Positions 18,493-29,729 of a stretch of 63,700 bases of DNA are shown here, piece after piece. The stretch's first letter is position 1. Each line of letters opens with the position of its first letter. The translations under genes were made by a program, and so were the position numbers. Origin of the DNA: Opitutaceae bacterium. Lineage in GTDB: Bacteria; Verrucomicrobiota; Verrucomicrobiia; Opitutales; Opitutaceae. The stretch is taken from assembly GCA_030693515.1 (NCBI GenBank), contig JAUYAK010000103.1:1-63700 (forward strand), given 5' to 3'. The notes beneath the pieces were generated by a model that was given only the letters and a program-made list of their open reading frames with translations, ran no database searches and was not told the DNA's origin.

Positions 18493-18528
18493 TGAGGCAT
18501 GTTCGCGGAAAGTATACGTTGATCCCAA

Positions 18529-19062
18529 ATGACCCCGGTCGAGCAACAGCAACAGGAGCGCTTTCTTCGGCTTTTCTCCGCCCACGAGCCCGCGATACGG
18601 GCGTTTGTGCGCCGACTGGTGCCGTCGCGCGCGGATGCCGACGACGTGCTGCAAGAGGCGGCCCTCGTCTTGTGGGATAAATTTGACGAGTTTCGCGACG
18701 GCTTGGAGTTTCGCGCCTGGGCCTTTGGGGTTGCGCGTTTCAAGGTCTTGTCGTGGCTGCGCGACCGGCGACGTGACCGCTTGGTGTTGAGTGAGGAGGT
18801 TGTCGAGCTGATCGCAATCGAGACGGAGAAGGATGAGCCGCATCTGGCGCGACAGCGGACGACGCTCGAACTCTGCGTGGAGAAGCTGGCGCCGCCGCAG
18901 CGAGACCTACTGCTCGCCGCTTATCAGCCGGATTCGAGGATTCACGAAGTGGCCGCGAACAGCGGACGAACCGTCGCGGGATTTTATCAATGGCTGCATC
19001 GGATAAGGCAGATGCTGCTGGAATGCGTGCGGCGTGAACTCAAACAGGGATTCATACAATGA
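18529..19062 (+). CDS. ECF sigma factor, Rhodopirellula/Verrucomicrobium type
   Basis: 177 residues with region 2 ([59 protein letters not shown]) and a divergent region 4 ([49 protein letters not shown]). This layout, with the ARFKVL segment and a short C-terminal VRREL tail, is typical of the sigma family described from planctomycetes and verrucomicrobia. Its stop TGA overlaps the next ATG as ATGA, so sigma and the FecR-LamG protein are translationally coupled. The likely regulon includes this operon and possibly the divergent TBDR/fucosidase operon, which shares the 20-bp repeat. Confidence 0.9.
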   Translation: MTPVEQQQQERFLRLFSAHEPAIRAFVRRLVPSRADADDVLQEAALVLWDKFDEFRDGLEFRAWAFGVARFKVLSWLRDRRRDRLVLSEEVVELIAIETEKDEPHLARQRTTLELCVEKLAPPQRDLLLAAYQPDSRIHEVAANSGRTVAGFYQWLHRIRQMLLECVRRELKQGFIQ

Positions 19063-20558
19063 ACCGTTCGAATGATTTCGACGCGCTGTTGAACCGCTAC
19101 GTCGATGGCACGGCGACTGAGACGGAGGTTTCCCGGCTCAATGAGCTTCTGCGCACCGATCCTGCCGCGCGATGCAAATACGCGGAGCTGATGAATCTCG
19201 ATTCGGCGCTGGCCGATGCCGCCGCGAATTGGGCTGCGGAAAAGGAATGGACGGAGCCACCCCCGATGGAGGCCAAGCGACGAACACCGCAAAAAATCGC
19301 GTTTCCTAAACTGATCCGCTGGCTTGCCGTGGCGGTGGGGGTTGCGGCCGTGGGCGGCGGCGCTTGGTGGTGGCGAACGACACCCGTGGCCTTTGCCACC
19401 GTGGCGAGCGAGGTCGGCGCGGTCGGTCTAAGCCGCGGCACGACGCTTCGCCGGGAAACAACCGAACTAAAGGTCGGTTCGGTCGAACTCATCACCAGCC
19501 GGGGAGCACGCGTGGTAATCGAGGCGCCGGCGGCGTTTCAGTTCGAATCCGAAAAACGTCTGCGCGTCATGCACGGCCGGGTTGCGGCGCACGTTCCACC
19601 GTCGGCCAAGGGATTCACGGTTGTCACTCCGAGCGGAAGCGCGGTGGACCTCGGAACGGATTTTGGCGTCGATGTGTCGCGCCGGGGAGCGGCGGAAATC
19701 CATGTTTTCTCGGGAGAGGTCATCGCGCAGTCTTCGGGCGGCGGCGCGCGCCAGAACTTGCGTGATGGCGAGGCCTTCGCGTTGCAGCGGGGCGCGGGTG
19801 CGCCGCGTGAGATGCGCTCGGCGGCGTTCATCCGGCCGGAGGAAATGGCGGAACTGAGCACCGGGCTTGTCTCCGGTCAGCGCACCCGCTCCGACGCCGC
19901 CGCCGGGAACCTGCGCCGGGATCCGGCGCTTATTGCGCTGCTCAATTTCGAGTCGGCCGAGAAACCGGAAGGCACCTATCGCACGGTGCAGGGGCGCTGG
20001 CCAGGTTCGCATGCCCCGGAGTTCGGCAACGTCGGCGATCACATGAAGATCGATGTCGGCGGAGAACACGCGTGGCCGCAGTTCAGCATGGCCGCCTGGG
20101 TGCGCATCGACCGCCTCGGCGCGCCGTATCAGTCGCTTTATCACACCGACGGCTGGTTTGCCGGGGACAAGCCAGGCCAGGTCCACTGGATGATCAATCA
20201 AGATATGACGATGAGACTCGCGTTGCGGGACAATACTCTCCCCCCCGACACTGACGATCGCCACAACTTTCCCGACTCGCGCACTTCCGTGCTGCCCGAG
20301 CAGGGCCGATGGATGCACCTCGCCGTGGTCTATGATTCCGCCGCTCGCACCGTGCGATTTTATCTGAACGGAAAATTCGACAAGGAATCGCGTCAGGAAA
20401 TCGCCCTGCCCGCGCGTTTCGGTCCCGCGCAGATCGGCAACTGGGACTCGCACGACCGCAAGCTCAGCGGCCGTGTCGACGAACTCCTCATCCTCGGCCG
20501 CGCAATGAGCGACGACGAGGTGCGGGCGCTGTTCGAGGCCGGCAACCCCTACCGGTAA
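19059..20558 (+). CDS. FecR-domain protein with C-terminal LamG/concanavalin-like domain
   Basis: 499 residues. An N-terminal cytoplasmic segment ([42 protein letters not shown]) resembles the anti-sigma helices found in such proteins. A membrane helix lies at about 86-104 and a FecR domain at about 125-245 ([34 protein letters not shown]). A LamG-like jelly-roll fills about 290-497 ([64 protein letters not shown]). LamG domains often bind carbohydrates, so this could be a sensor whose periplasmic domain recognises a glycan directly instead of through a TBDR. It overlaps the sigma gene by 4 bases and is followed 8 bases later by the cytochrome gene. Confidence 0.88.
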   Translation: MNRSNDFDALLNRYVDGTATETEVSRLNELLRTDPAARCKYAELMNLDSALADAAANWAAEKEWTEPPPMEAKRRTPQKIAFPKLIRWLAVAVGVAAVGGGAWWWRTTPVAFATVASEVGAVGLSRGTTLRRETTELKVGSVELITSRGARVVIEAPAAFQFESEKRLRVMHGRVAAHVPPSAKGFTVVTPSGSAVDLGTDFGVDVSRRGAAEIHVFSGEVIAQSSGGGARQNLRDGEAFALQRGAGAPREMRSAAFIRPEEMAELSTGLVSGQRTRSDAAAGNLRRDPALIALLNFESAEKPEGTYRTVQGRWPGSHAPEFGNVGDHMKIDVGGEHAWPQFSMAAWVRIDRLGAPYQSLYHTDGWFAGDKPGQVHWMINQDMTMRLALRDNTLPPDTDDRHNFPDSRTSVLPEQGRWMHLAVVYDSAARTVRFYLNGKFDKESRQEIALPARFGPAQIGNWDSHDRKLSGRVDELLILGRAMSDDEVRALFEAGNPYR

Positions 20559-20566
20559 GCTTCCCG

Positions 20567-23371
20567 ATGTGTATCCGTCCTCCCGTCACCTTGATCGCCG
20601 GCCTCGCACTCGTTGTCCAGGCCTTCGCCGCTCCGGCGCCAGTGGACTTCATCCACGACGTGCGGCCCATTTTAGAAAAGCACTGCACTTCGTGCCACGG
20701 CCCCGAGAAACACAAATCCGGGTTCCGTCTTGACGTGAAGGCGGAGGCGTTACGCGGGGGCGACTCCGGCGAGCCGGCCATTCTCCCGGGCAAGGGCGCG
20801 GAGAGCCCGCTGATCCGTTTCGTTTCCGGTCTGGACGAAGACATGCTCATGCCCTCCAAGGGCGAGCGGCTCAACGCCGGCGAGATCGACACGCTCAAGC
20901 GATGGATTGACGAAGGAGCCGCATGGCCGGACGGCGTGGACACGGCTGTCGCCGTCGACAAACTCGAACATTGGTCGTTCAAACCGCTGCGCCGCGATCC
21001 CGTTCCCCCTTCGACGAGTGGTCATCCAATCGACGGCTTCATCGCGGCCAAACTTGCCGAAAACGGCCTCACGCTCTCGCCCGAGGCCGACCGCCGCACA
21101 CTGATCCGCCGGCTCCACCTCATTTTGCACGGCCTTCCGCCGGCACCGGAGGAAGCCGAGGCGTTCGTTGCGATCCGGGATCCCGGCGCCTACGAGGCGC
21201 TCGTGGACCGCCTGCTCGCTTCGCCGCGCTACGGCGAGCGCTGGGCCCGGCACTGGCTCGATGTGATTGCGTTTGCCGAGACCCACGGCTTTGAGGTCAA
21301 CACGCCGCGCGAGAACGCCTGGCCCTACCGCGATTATGTGATCGAGGCTTTCAATCGCGACACGCCTTATCCGCGTTTCATCCTCGAACAACTCGCGGGC
21401 GACACCGTCAACGAGCCGCGCGGCACCGCCTTCCTCGTCGCCACCGCCGCGCTCCTGACGGGGCAGATCGGCAAGGACGAGGAGTCGAAACTCAAGGCCC
21501 GCCAGGACGAACTCAACGACATGGTCGCCAATGTCGGCGGCGCATTCCTCGGCCTCACGCTGCACTGCGCCCGCTGCCACGATCACAAATTCGACCCAGT
21601 GTCGCAGAAGGACTATTACTCCCTGCAGGCGGTGTTCGCCGGCGTTCGCCATGGGGAGCGTCCCATACCGCCCTCCGATTGGGACGACCGCCAGAAACGC
21701 GAGCCCGCGCTGCGGACGCAGTTCGCCGTCGCCACTGAGCGGATGTTCGCGTTTGAGCCGGTCGCCGACGTCGCGACCGCCGCGCCGACCACGCCCCGCC
21801 GCGCCGCTCTGCAGGCCACGGTCAACTCTGATCGTTTCGCGCCAGTGACAACGAACCGCGTGCGTTTCACCGTTTCGGCGACGCTGCACGGGAGCGTCGA
21901 AGCGCCGTGCATCGACGAGTTGGAGGTGTTTTCGGTCGCACCGGACCGCCGCAACGTCGCACTTGCCAGTGCCGGCGCCCGCGTGACCGCCTCCGGCAGC
22001 GACGCGATGGCGATGCACGCCCCGGAGCTGATCAACGACGGCGTCTACGGCGACGAGCAGGCGTGGCTTTCCAATGAACCGGGGAAAGGCTGGATCGAGA
22101 TCGAATTCGCCCGGCCGGAGCGCATCGACTTCGTCAAGTGGGGCCGGGATCGGCTTGGCAAATACCGCGACCGGCTCCCGACCGAGTATCGCATCGAGGT
22201 GGCCGGTGCCGATGGCGTGTGGCGCCCGGTTGCCACTTCGGCGGACCGCGCGCCGACGAAGGACGGCGCACCTCCGCGCTCTACGCGTCTCGCTCACCTC
22301 AAGGGAGCCGAACTCGCCGCGTGGGCAGAGGCCAACGGCGAATTCACCACGCTCGAACGCCAGCTCCGCGAACTCACCCAGCCACCCAAGGTCTACGCCG
22401 GGCGTTTCGAAAAACCGCCAGCCGTCCACGTGCTGAGCCGCGGCGATCCGATGCAGCCACGCGAGGCCGTCGCCCCCCGCGCGCTTTCGCAGGTCGGACC
22501 CGCGTTGACGCTGCCCGCCGACGCTTCCGAGTCGCAGCGCCGGGTCGCGCTCGCACACTGGCTTGCCGATCCGGAAAACCCGCTGCCGGCCCGCGTGCTG
22601 GTAAACCGGATATGGCAGCACCACTTCGGCGAAGGCCTCGTTGGGACGCCCAATGACTTCGGCCGCAACGGCGCCCTGCCGACGCACCCGGAACTGCTCG
22701 ACTGGCTCGCCCGCGACTTCATCGCCGGCGGCTGGAGCATCAAGCGTCTGCAACGCGAGATCGTGCTCTCCGCGACGTGGCGCCAGTCCAGTGCGCCGCG
22801 ACCCGACGCTCTAGCGAAGGACGCCGGCACGCGCCTGCTGTGGCGTTTTCCGCCGCGCCGCATCGAGGCCGAGGGCGTGCGCGACTCCACGCTCGCCGTC
22901 AGCGGCAAGCTCGACCTGCGCATGGGCGGCCCGGGGTTCCTGCCGTTTGCGCCTAACTTTAACTACGTGCGCGTCTACGAACCGAAGCTCAGCTTCGGCC
23001 CCGATGACTGGCGGCGCATGATTTACATGACGAAGGTCCGCATGGCACAGGACTCGACCTTCGGGGCGTTCGACTGCCCGGATGCCGGCCAGAGCGCGCC
23101 GAAGCGTCCGCGCTCCACCACTCCGCTCCAGGCGCTCAGCCTCTTCAATAGCCGCTTCGTGCTGGAGCAGGCCGGTTTCATGGGTGAGCGCCTGCAGCGC
23201 GAGTCCGCCGACTCGCCCGCTGCGCAAGTCCGCCGCGCCTTCGCTCTCGCGTTTCAGCGCGCGCCCGACGCCGCCGAGCTTGTCACCTGCGAGAAACTCA
23301 TTCGCGAGCACGGACTGAGCGCCTTCTGCCGCGTGCTCCTCAACGCCAACGAACTCCTCTTCATCCCGTGA
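20567..23371 (+). CDS. Planctomycete-type cytochrome c protein (PSCyt1-DUF1549-DUF1553)
   Basis: 934 residues with a signal peptide (1-22) and a PSCyt1 domain holding one heme site C40-T-S-C43-H44. The DUF1549 (PSCyt2) domain at about 130-340 includes [13 protein letters not shown] and a second CxxCH-type motif in [14 protein letters not shown] discoidin-like region lies near 440-560 and DUF1553 (PSD1) at about 640-910 (LANPENPL-like segment [32 protein letters not shown], then [18 protein letters not shown]). The family is abundant in planctomycetes and verrucomicrobia, periplasmic, of unproven biochemical role, and often paired with DUF1501 proteins in polysaccharide loci. It is followed immediately by a DUF1501 gene, whose GTG start overlaps this stop (GTGA). 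Confidence 0.93.
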   Translation: MCIRPPVTLIAGLALVVQAFAAPAPVDFIHDVRPILEKHCTSCHGPEKHKSGFRLDVKAEALRGGDSGEPAILPGKGAESPLIRFVSGLDEDMLMPSKGERLNAGEIDTLKRWIDEGAAWPDGVDTAVAVDKLEHWSFKPLRRDPVPPSTSGHPIDGFIAAKLAENGLTLSPEADRRTLIRRLHLILHGLPPAPEEAEAFVAIRDPGAYEALVDRLLASPRYGERWARHWLDVIAFAETHGFEVNTPRENAWPYRDYVIEAFNRDTPYPRFILEQLAGDTVNEPRGTAFLVATAALLTGQIGKDEESKLKARQDELNDMVANVGGAFLGLTLHCARCHDHKFDPVSQKDYYSLQAVFAGVRHGERPIPPSDWDDRQKREPALRTQFAVATERMFAFEPVADVATAAPTTPRRAALQATVNSDRFAPVTTNRVRFTVSATLHGSVEAPCIDELEVFSVAPDRRNVALASAGARVTASGSDAMAMHAPELINDGVYGDEQAWLSNEPGKGWIEIEFARPERIDFVKWGRDRLGKYRDRLPTEYRIEVAGADGVWRPVATSADRAPTKDGAPPRSTRLAHLKGAELAAWAEANGEFTTLERQLRELTQPPKVYAGRFEKPPAVHVLSRGDPMQPREAVAPRALSQVGPALTLPADASESQRRVALAHWLADPENPLPARVLVNRIWQHHFGEGLVGTPNDFGRNGALPTHPELLDWLARDFIAGGWSIKRLQREIVLSATWRQSSAPRPDALAKDAGTRLLWRFPPRRIEAEGVRDSTLAVSGKLDLRMGGPGFLPFAPNFNYVRVYEPKLSFGPDDWRRMIYMTKVRMAQDSTFGAFDCPDAGQSAPKRPRSTTPLQALSLFNSRFVLEQAGFMGERLQRESADSPAAQVRRAFALAFQRAPDAAELVTCEKLIREHGLSAFCRVLLNANELLFIP

Positions 23372-24852
23372 ATCCGCTCCCACTTTCGAACGCCGGCCGC
23401 CGTCTGATGGACCGTCGCACGTTCCTGGAACACGCCGGCACCGGCCTCGGAGGCATCGCGCTCGCGAGTCTGCTCGGCGGCAACCGCGTGCTGGCCGCTG
23501 ACCGCGGTCCCATCCGCCCGCAGATCCGACCGGAAAACGCCCTTGCCGCCCGCCCGCCGCATTTCGCGCCCAGGGCGAAACGCGTGCTCGTGATCTTCTG
23601 CTCGGGCGCCGTCAGCCACCTCGATTCCTTCGACTACAAGCCCACGCTTTTCCGGCTCGACGGCCAGCCGATGCCGGGCACGGAGAAAGACTTCCTGACC
23701 TTCCAAGGCGAGAACGGCAACCTCGTGCGTCCGCTCTATGACTTCAAGCCGCGCGGCCAGACGGGCAAGATGGTCTCGGACCTGTTTCCCCATCTCGCCG
23801 AGCTAACCGACGATCTCTGCTTCATCCACTCGATGACGGCAAAGTCCAACACCCACGGCCCTGCCGAGAATCAGATGAGCACTGGCTTCACGCTCGACGG
23901 TTTCCCGAGCCTCGGCTCGTGGGTGAGCTATGCGCTCGGTTCCGAGGCCGACGACCTCCCCGCCTTTGTCGCCATCCCCGATCCGCGCGGCGTGCCGCAG
24001 GCCGGCGTGAACAACTGGTCCAATGGTTTCCTGCCTGCGGTCTTTCAGGGCACGGCCTTCAATGCGCAAAAACCGATTTTCAATCTCGCGAGCCCGGCAG
24101 GCATCTCGCACTCGGCTGACGGCGCGGCGCGCGATGCGCTGCGTTTTCTCAACGAGCGGCATCTCGCGAAGTTCCCCGGTGATTTTGAGCTGTCCGCGCG
24201 CATCGCGAGCTATGAACTCGCCGCGCGGATGCAGCTTTCCGTGCCCGAGGTCGGCGACCTTTCGCGCGAATCGGCCGCCACGCTGGCCGATTATGGCGCC
24301 GATGATCCGGATCCGATCCGCAGCGGCTTCGCTAAAAACTGCCTCCTCGCGCGCCGTCTGCTCGAGCGCGGGGTGCGTTGCGTGCAGCTTTTCAACGGCT
24401 CTTACGCGATGGGCGAGGGCATCGGCAACTGGGACGGTCACAAGAAGCTCAAGGAGCAATACGACATCCACGCGCCCATCCTCGACCGCCCGGCCGCCGC
24501 ACTCGTGCGCGATCTGCGGCAGCGTGGTTTGTTGGAGGATACGCTCGTCGTTTGGACGACGGAGTTCGGCCGCATGCCGACCTTCCAGAAGGGCGCCAGT
24601 GGCCGGGACCACAACCCCAACGGATTCACCGTCTGGCTCACCGGCGCCGGTGTGAAACGCGGTTTCAGCTACGGCGCGACCGACGAACTCGGCCACCGCG
24701 CGGTCGACAAGATCGCGACGATCTACGACCTCCACGCCACGATCCTTCACTTGATGGGCTTGGATCACGAGCGGCTCAGCTTTTACCACAACGGCATCGA
24801 GCGCCGGCTCACCGACGTCCATGGCCATGTCCTGACCGACCTCTTCGCCTAG
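23368..24852 (+). CDS. DUF1501 family protein
   Basis: 494 residues from GTG 23368, which overlaps the previous stop as GTGA. An alternative ATG at 23407 begins [25 protein letters not shown], a clear twin-arginine export signal, and may be the real start. The DUF1501 fold is related to alkaline phosphatase/sulfatase-like enzymes: [89 protein letters not shown]. It is the usual partner of PSCyt1/DUF1549/DUF1553 proteins. Export through the Tat system fits a folded, cofactor-binding partner of the cytochrome. The precise reaction is unknown. Confidence 0.93.
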   Translation: MNPLPLSNAGRRLMDRRTFLEHAGTGLGGIALASLLGGNRVLAADRGPIRPQIRPENALAARPPHFAPRAKRVLVIFCSGAVSHLDSFDYKPTLFRLDGQPMPGTEKDFLTFQGENGNLVRPLYDFKPRGQTGKMVSDLFPHLAELTDDLCFIHSMTAKSNTHGPAENQMSTGFTLDGFPSLGSWVSYALGSEADDLPAFVAIPDPRGVPQAGVNNWSNGFLPAVFQGTAFNAQKPIFNLASPAGISHSADGAARDALRFLNERHLAKFPGDFELSARIASYELAARMQLSVPEVGDLSRESAATLADYGADDPDPIRSGFAKNCLLARRLLERGVRCVQLFNGSYAMGEGIGNWDGHKKLKEQYDIHAPILDRPAAALVRDLRQRGLLEDTLVVWTTEFGRMPTFQKGASGRDHNPNGFTVWLTGAGVKRGFSYGATDELGHRAVDKIATIYDLHATILHLMGLDHERLSFYHNGIERRLTDVHGHVLTDLFA

Positions 24853-24928
24853 CCCCACGCATGTCACCCGGAGACCCCACGTCTCCGCGGTAGCGACTGC
24901 TTTGCCCGTTTCTTCCCCCCACAACCCA

Positions 24929-27900
24929 ATGCATCATACCCCCCGTCTCCGCTCGCTGGTTACGACCAGCGGGCTGCGTCAGCTTGCCGCGCGTTCCGCG
25001 CGTTTCCTTCGCGATTGCCCGCTCACATTGCTTGTAGGCCTGACGTTTCTTGCCGCTGGCGGCGGGCTGCGGGCCGCCGACCCCGACATGGCTGCCGTCA
25101 CCGGGCGTGTGTTCAACCAGGCGACTGCGCGCTATGTGAACAACGCGCGCGTTGTCTTGAAAGGCACCACTCGGCAAACATTCACCGATCAAGGCGGCGC
25201 CTACGTCCTCCACGGCGTCCCTTCCGGCACCGCGACACTGGTCGTTTACTTCACAAACCTTGAGCCCAAGGAATCCACCATCACCCTTGCCCCCGGGCAA
25301 CGCGCCGAGCTCGATTTCACGCTCGGCGATACCGGCGCCAGTGTCGTCCGCCTGAGTGAATTCCGAGTGGAGGCCGCTCGCGAGGTCGATGCCGGGGCCA
25401 TCGCGGCCAACGAGCAGCGTTTCTCACGCAACATCAAGAATGTCACCGCCACCGATTCCCTCGGCGAACTTGCGCAGAATAATGTCGGCGAGTTCGTCAA
25501 ATATCTGCCCGGAGTCGGCGTTGAGTATCAAGGCAACGAAATCATCCGCGTGAACGTGCGCGGCTTCGGCTCCGAGAACACCGAGGTCACATCCGATGGG
25601 TTTTCCTCCGCGTCGGTCTTCGCCGACGAGCGCGAAAACACCCGCGCCCCACGCCTCACCCAGTCGACCACTGTCGGCATCGCGCGCGTCGAGGTGCGCA
25701 AGGTGCCGCTGCCCTCCGACAGCGCCAACGCCATGGGCGGATCCGTGAACCTCGTGCGCCGGAGTGCGTTCGAGTATGCCCGGCGTGAAGTCAACCTCAA
25801 GGGCTCGCTCAACACCACCGGTGACCGCATCACCATTTCCCGCACCGGCGGTCCGAGCGATGATCTTACCCGCAAGATCCGGCCCAGCTTCGACCTCAGC
25901 ATCATCGACCCCTTGTCGAAGACTCTGGGATATACATTCAGTGTCGCCTACAGCGATGTGATGACACCGTGGCATTGGGGCCTGCCCGGTTGGAACTATG
26001 GCACCCCCGCGAGCCTGACCAACCCGCAGCCCAACCTGCCGAGCATTTACAATCCCGCGATGCAGAATCCGCTGCTGCATCAGAGCTTCGCGCGCCGCGT
26101 GCGCATCCCGGTGAGCCTCCGTGCCGACTGGCGGCCGGTTCCGCAGCTCACGCTGACACCGTTTCTTTCCTACGTAAGCGTGAAGTCGATCCACCGTGCC
26201 GATATCCGCTACCAGTGGCAAACCGGCACGCCGCGTTTCAATGATCGCACGCAGACCCTTGGCGCCATCAACGGCGGCAGAGTGCTTTATATCAACCCGT
26301 TCGAAGCTTGGCGCGACGAAGACAACCCCACCAAGGAAGCGGGCCTCATCGCCAAATGGCAGAGCCGTCAATGGCAGATTGAAGGCGGCGCCAACTTCTC
26401 CCGCGCGACCTCGGAATTTACCGACACGGAGAATGGCTTCTTCGCTTCCGTGACCGACCTCGAGGGGCGGACCGCCAGCATTACCGACGTGACGGTGAAC
26501 CTCTACGACCTTACGACGCTCCTTCCCCAACGGGTCGAGGTTATCGATCGCAACGGCAACCAGGTCGACTGGAGCAAGGCTTCGAGTCACACGCTCCGCA
26601 CCGCGACATCCCGCCCCCGGCTCATCGTGGGAGACGTGCAATCGACGTATCTGAAGGCCAAACGCGACTTCGAGACGCGAATTCCGTTTTCAATAGAACT
26701 CGGCACGCAATACAAAAGCGAGAAGCGAGACCGCAAGCGCATGGATGTGAACACGTGGACGTTTGTCGGCGCCGACGGCATTCCCAATTCCGCGGACGAT
26801 AGCGCGGGCGTGATCGCCGCCGACGTCTACCGCCCCGAGCGCGACAGCGAATACAACTCCCCGGCCATCGATCACCTGAACATGGCGAAGTATTATAACC
26901 TCTATAAGACGCACCCGGAGTATTTCCGCTTCGAGGACGCCATCACGTATCGCCGGAGTGCTGAGCACGTCAACAAGCTCACCGAAAGCGTGAAAGCCCT
27001 CTACCTTATGGCCGACGCGCGGTTTTTCGCGAACCGCGTCGCGGTGACCGGCGGTGTGCGATACGAGCGAACGGAAGGTCGCGGCGTCGGATTTCTGCAA
27101 ACGCCCAGCGAGGTGTTCGAGCGCGAACCTGACGGATCGTTTCGGCTGGTCAATGGCGCCCGGGTGCGTCGCGCCGAAGCGGGGGCAGCAGGCAGCCTTG
27201 CCGAGGCCAAATTGATCTATCATCGCAAAGGCGCGGAGGCGGAGAGCGTGCGCGACGGATTTTTCCCGAGCCTGCATGCTACGTGGAATCTCACGGAGAG
27301 TTTCGCGTTCAAAACCGCCTACGCGTTCACTCAGGCCAAACCGAATTTCGATCGCAGCCTCCTCCCCGCGACGATCGTGAACGCCAACCCAAGCGCCGAT
27401 CTGGGCACCGGCTCGCTCGGCACGATCACCCTGCGCAACCCGAGCCTGAAACCGTGGACGGCCGGCAATATCGACCTGCGGCTCGAATACTATTTGAAAA
27501 AGGGTTACGTCGCCGCCGGCTACTATGTGAAAAACATCGACGACTATCAGGTGACGAGCCTGCGCCTCCTGGAGACCGCCGCAGATGCGGCGGAGTTCGG
27601 GTTTGGGCCGGAGTTCCTGAACTGGACCGTCAACTCGATGTTCAACCAGGGTTCGGCGCGCATTTCAGGATGGGAGTTCGAGGGGCAACATAGTCTCGAT
27701 CCGCTTCTGCCGCGCTGGGCGCAAGGCTTCGGCGTGCGCGGCTCGCTCAACCTCAGCGACCTCGACGGCCAGTCAACCAGCGGCTGGCCGGGTCTCAACC
27801 GCCAACGCGGTGTTATCTGGCTATCCTATCAACGCCCCAAGCTGCGGCTCGGCGTCGGCTGGATCTACGAAGGACGGATTGACGGCGCGACCGCCACCGT

Positions 27901-28126
27901 GGGTGGCGAGACCTCGACCGTCTTCGTCGTGGCCCGGAGTTTGATGGATGCGACAATCGACTATCGCTTGACAAAACGCATCTCGGTATTTGCATCCGGC
28001 AACAACATCCTCAAGGAGAGCCGCAAGACCGCGCGGGAGTCGGAGCATCTGCCGGAGTGGGCGCAAGTGTTCGTAGACGCCGCCTTCGGTGCCAACTTCA
28101 CGCTGGGAGTGAAGGCGTCATTCTAG
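24929..28126 (+). CDS. TonB-dependent receptor with N-terminal carboxypeptidase-regulatory-like domain
   Basis: 1065 residues from ATG 24929; a TTG at 24902 would add nine residues. After a long signal peptide (about 1-50) comes a CarboxypepD_reg-type beta-sandwich at about 54-130 (AVTGRVFNQATARYVNNARV, DQGGAYVLHGVPSG), typical of SusC-like or oar-like receptors. The plug follows (LGELAQNNVGEFVKYLPGVGV, VRGFGSENTEV, SANAMGGSVNLV) and then a barrel ending VKASF. It belongs to the subgroup with a FRVEAAREVDAGAIAANEQR start common in Opitutaceae. Bases 27607-27815, near the barrel's 3' part, recur almost unchanged at 39422-39630. It begins a plus-strand run with a sulfatase and a hydrolase. Confidence 0.92.
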   Translation: MHHTPRLRSLVTTSGLRQLAARSARFLRDCPLTLLVGLTFLAAGGGLRAADPDMAAVTGRVFNQATARYVNNARVVLKGTTRQTFTDQGGAYVLHGVPSGTATLVVYFTNLEPKESTITLAPGQRAELDFTLGDTGASVVRLSEFRVEAAREVDAGAIAANEQRFSRNIKNVTATDSLGELAQNNVGEFVKYLPGVGVEYQGNEIIRVNVRGFGSENTEVTSDGFSSASVFADERENTRAPRLTQSTTVGIARVEVRKVPLPSDSANAMGGSVNLVRRSAFEYARREVNLKGSLNTTGDRITISRTGGPSDDLTRKIRPSFDLSIIDPLSKTLGYTFSVAYSDVMTPWHWGLPGWNYGTPASLTNPQPNLPSIYNPAMQNPLLHQSFARRVRIPVSLRADWRPVPQLTLTPFLSYVSVKSIHRADIRYQWQTGTPRFNDRTQTLGAINGGRVLYINPFEAWRDEDNPTKEAGLIAKWQSRQWQIEGGANFSRATSEFTDTENGFFASVTDLEGRTASITDVTVNLYDLTTLLPQRVEVIDRNGNQVDWSKASSHTLRTATSRPRLIVGDVQSTYLKAKRDFETRIPFSIELGTQYKSEKRDRKRMDVNTWTFVGADGIPNSADDSAGVIAADVYRPERDSEYNSPAIDHLNMAKYYNLYKTHPEYFRFEDAITYRRSAEHVNKLTESVKALYLMADARFFANRVAVTGGVRYERTEGRGVGFLQTPSEVFEREPDGSFRLVNGARVRRAEAGAAGSLAEAKLIYHRKGAEAESVRDGFFPSLHATWNLTESFAFKTAYAFTQAKPNFDRSLLPATIVNANPSADLGTGSLGTITLRNPSLKPWTAGNIDLRLEYYLKKGYVAAGYYVKNIDDYQVTSLRLLETAADAAEFGFGPEFLNWTVNSMFNQGSARISGWEFEGQHSLDPLLPRWAQGFGVRGSLNLSDLDGQSTSGWPGLNRQRGVIWLSYQRPKLRLGVGWIYEGRIDGATATVGGETSTVFVVARSLMDATIDYRLTKRISVFASGNNILKESRKTARESEHLPEWAQVFVDAAFGANFTLGVKASF
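27607..27815 (+). repeat. 209-bp duplicated segment, source copy inside TBDR
   Basis: This part of the receptor gene is repeated at 39422-39630 in direct orientation with three base differences and no gaps. It encodes part of the late barrel (FLNWTVNSMFNQG ... GWPGLNRQRGV). Confidence 0.92.
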
Positions 28127-28236
28127 GCGTCGGCATCGCGTGACCCTGAGCGTCGCGTCGCGCACCTTGCGCACTCAATCGCCGCGCGGTGAATATCGCA
28201 ACGAATACCCACTCCTACTCACACCCGACGGGCCCC

Positions 28237-29721
28237 ATGAAATCCCTTTTCGCCCGATTCCTTTTCATCGCCCTCGCGCTGACGCCGCCGGCCGTCGTCC
28301 ACGCCGCCGGCAGCACCCGCGCCAATCCGCCCAACGTCGTCCTGATTTTGGCTGACGACCTCGGCTACGGCGACGTGGGTTCCTACGGCGCGACCAAGCT
28401 CAAGACGCCCAACATCGACCGGCTTGCGCGGGAGGGGAGGCGGTTCACGTCGGCCTACACACCCGGGTCGGTGTGTTCGCCGTCGCGCTACGGATTGATG
28501 GCGGGCCGCTACGTGTGGCGCGAGCCGCGGCACCACCCGACGGGCGTGCATGCGCCGGGCGGGCCGTTGTTGTTCGACCGCGACCGGCTGACGCTCGCCA
28601 CGCTGTTTCAAAAAAACGGCTACACGACGGCCGCCCTCGGTAAATGGCACCTCGGTTTCGGCGGGGGCGACAAACCGAGCGGGCGCTACGATTGGAGCCA
28701 GGAGGAAATCAAACCGGGTCCGCTCGAGGTCGGGTTCGACACTTTCTACGGCATGGCGGCCAACGTCGGAAACCAGCCGCGGATCTATATCGAGAACCGC
28801 CGTTTCGTCGGCCGCCAACCGGGCGATGCGGTGAAGATGATCGGCCGCGCCGATATCGAGCCGTGGAGTCCCGCCGCCTACTACAAGGAGGATCGCGTGG
28901 CCGGCGATATCGCGAAAAAGGCCGTCGAGTTCATCGAGCGCGCGAAGGCGAAACCGTTTTTCCTCTACGTCGCGACGAACGTCCCGCACAACGACATCAC
29001 GCCGGCGGCGGAATTCGCGGGAAAGAGCGCCTGCGGCCCCTACGGCGATTTCGTGCAGGAACTCGATGCGCATGTCGGCCTGATTCTCGATGCGTTGCAG
29101 CGCACCGGCCTCGTCGAGAACACGCTCGTGCTCTTCACGAGTGACAACGGCGGCGTCGTGGCCGACAACGAACGCCTCGCCGCGCAGTGGCAGGCGAAGC
29201 AGGCGGGCCACACCATCTGCGGTCCTTTCCGCGGTCGCAAACACAGCATCTACGAGGGCGGTTTTCGCGTGCCCTTCATCGTGCGCTGGCCTGGCCAAGT
29301 GCCGGCCGGCACGAGCAGCGATACGCTGCTGGGTCTCACCGATGTGCTCGCCACCTGCGCCGCGCTGCTCGGCGAGAAGCTCCCTGTCGGCGCCGGCGAG
29401 GACAGTTTCAATGCCCTGCCCGCGTGGAAGGGCGAGCCCGCCGCGCGCGTCCGCGAGGCCGTGATCCTTGACTCGTCCGACGGCGTCTTCGCGATCCGCG
29501 CAGGCCCGTGGAAACTGATCGAGCGCAACGCCGCGCCGCGTGAAACCGCCAAGGCCCGCACCGCGAAGATGGACGCGGAAAACCAAGACCAGCTCTTCAA
29601 CCTCGCCGACGATCCCGCCGAAACGAAGAACCTGTGGTCGGCGCAACCCGGCATCGTGAAACGCCTCACCGGTTTGCTGGCCGAAGCCCGCGCGAACGGC
29701 CGCACCGCACCCGCGCGTTGA
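28237..29721 (+). CDS. Type I (formylglycine) sulfatase, arylsulfatase family
   Basis: 494 residues with signal peptide 1-24. Metal ligands are Asp40/Asp41 (LILADDLGYG) and the maturation motif is C80-S-P-S-R84 followed by YG. GKWHLGF and TSDNGGVV complete the active-site set. Start ATG 28237 begins the signal peptide; the frame is open to 28189. It requires a formylglycine-generating enzyme, which is not in this window. It hydrolyses sulfate esters in the periplasm. The next gene starts 8 bases after its stop, so it is co-transcribed with the alpha/beta hydrolase. The sugar and position of the sulfate cannot be told from the sequence. Confidence 0.92.
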   Translation: MKSLFARFLFIALALTPPAVVHAAGSTRANPPNVVLILADDLGYGDVGSYGATKLKTPNIDRLAREGRRFTSAYTPGSVCSPSRYGLMAGRYVWREPRHHPTGVHAPGGPLLFDRDRLTLATLFQKNGYTTAALGKWHLGFGGGDKPSGRYDWSQEEIKPGPLEVGFDTFYGMAANVGNQPRIYIENRRFVGRQPGDAVKMIGRADIEPWSPAAYYKEDRVAGDIAKKAVEFIERAKAKPFFLYVATNVPHNDITPAAEFAGKSACGPYGDFVQELDAHVGLILDALQRTGLVENTLVLFTSDNGGVVADNERLAAQWQAKQAGHTICGPFRGRKHSIYEGGFRVPFIVRWPGQVPAGTSSDTLLGLTDVLATCAALLGEKLPVGAGEDSFNALPAWKGEPAARVREAVILDSSDGVFAIRAGPWKLIERNAAPRETAKARTAKMDAENQDQLFNLADDPAETKNLWSAQPGIVKRLTGLLAEARANGRTAPAR

Positions 29722-29729
29722 ACCTCGGG

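Larger units (their letters stand above)
18011..18528. promoter_or_regulatory. Divergent intergenic region between TBDR and sigma factor operons
   Basis: A 518-base divergent region with no gene. It holds a perfect 20-bp inverted repeat, 18202-18221 and 18473-18492, whose arms flank 251 bases. Read toward each gene, both arms give the same sequence, CGAAAGATTTTTCGTAAAAT. The inner 14 bases are nearly self-complementary (ATTTT-ACGA-AAAAT), like a dimeric operator. One arm lies 36 bases before the sigma start, the other about 191 bases before the TBDR start. It could be a shared operator or promoter element, or the ends of a small MITE-like element. Confidence 0.65.

Noticed and set aside
20750-22753. 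667-codon minus-strand frame opposite the PSCyt1 protein
   Set aside because: Shadow of a clearly identified gene; composition is that of an antisense translation.
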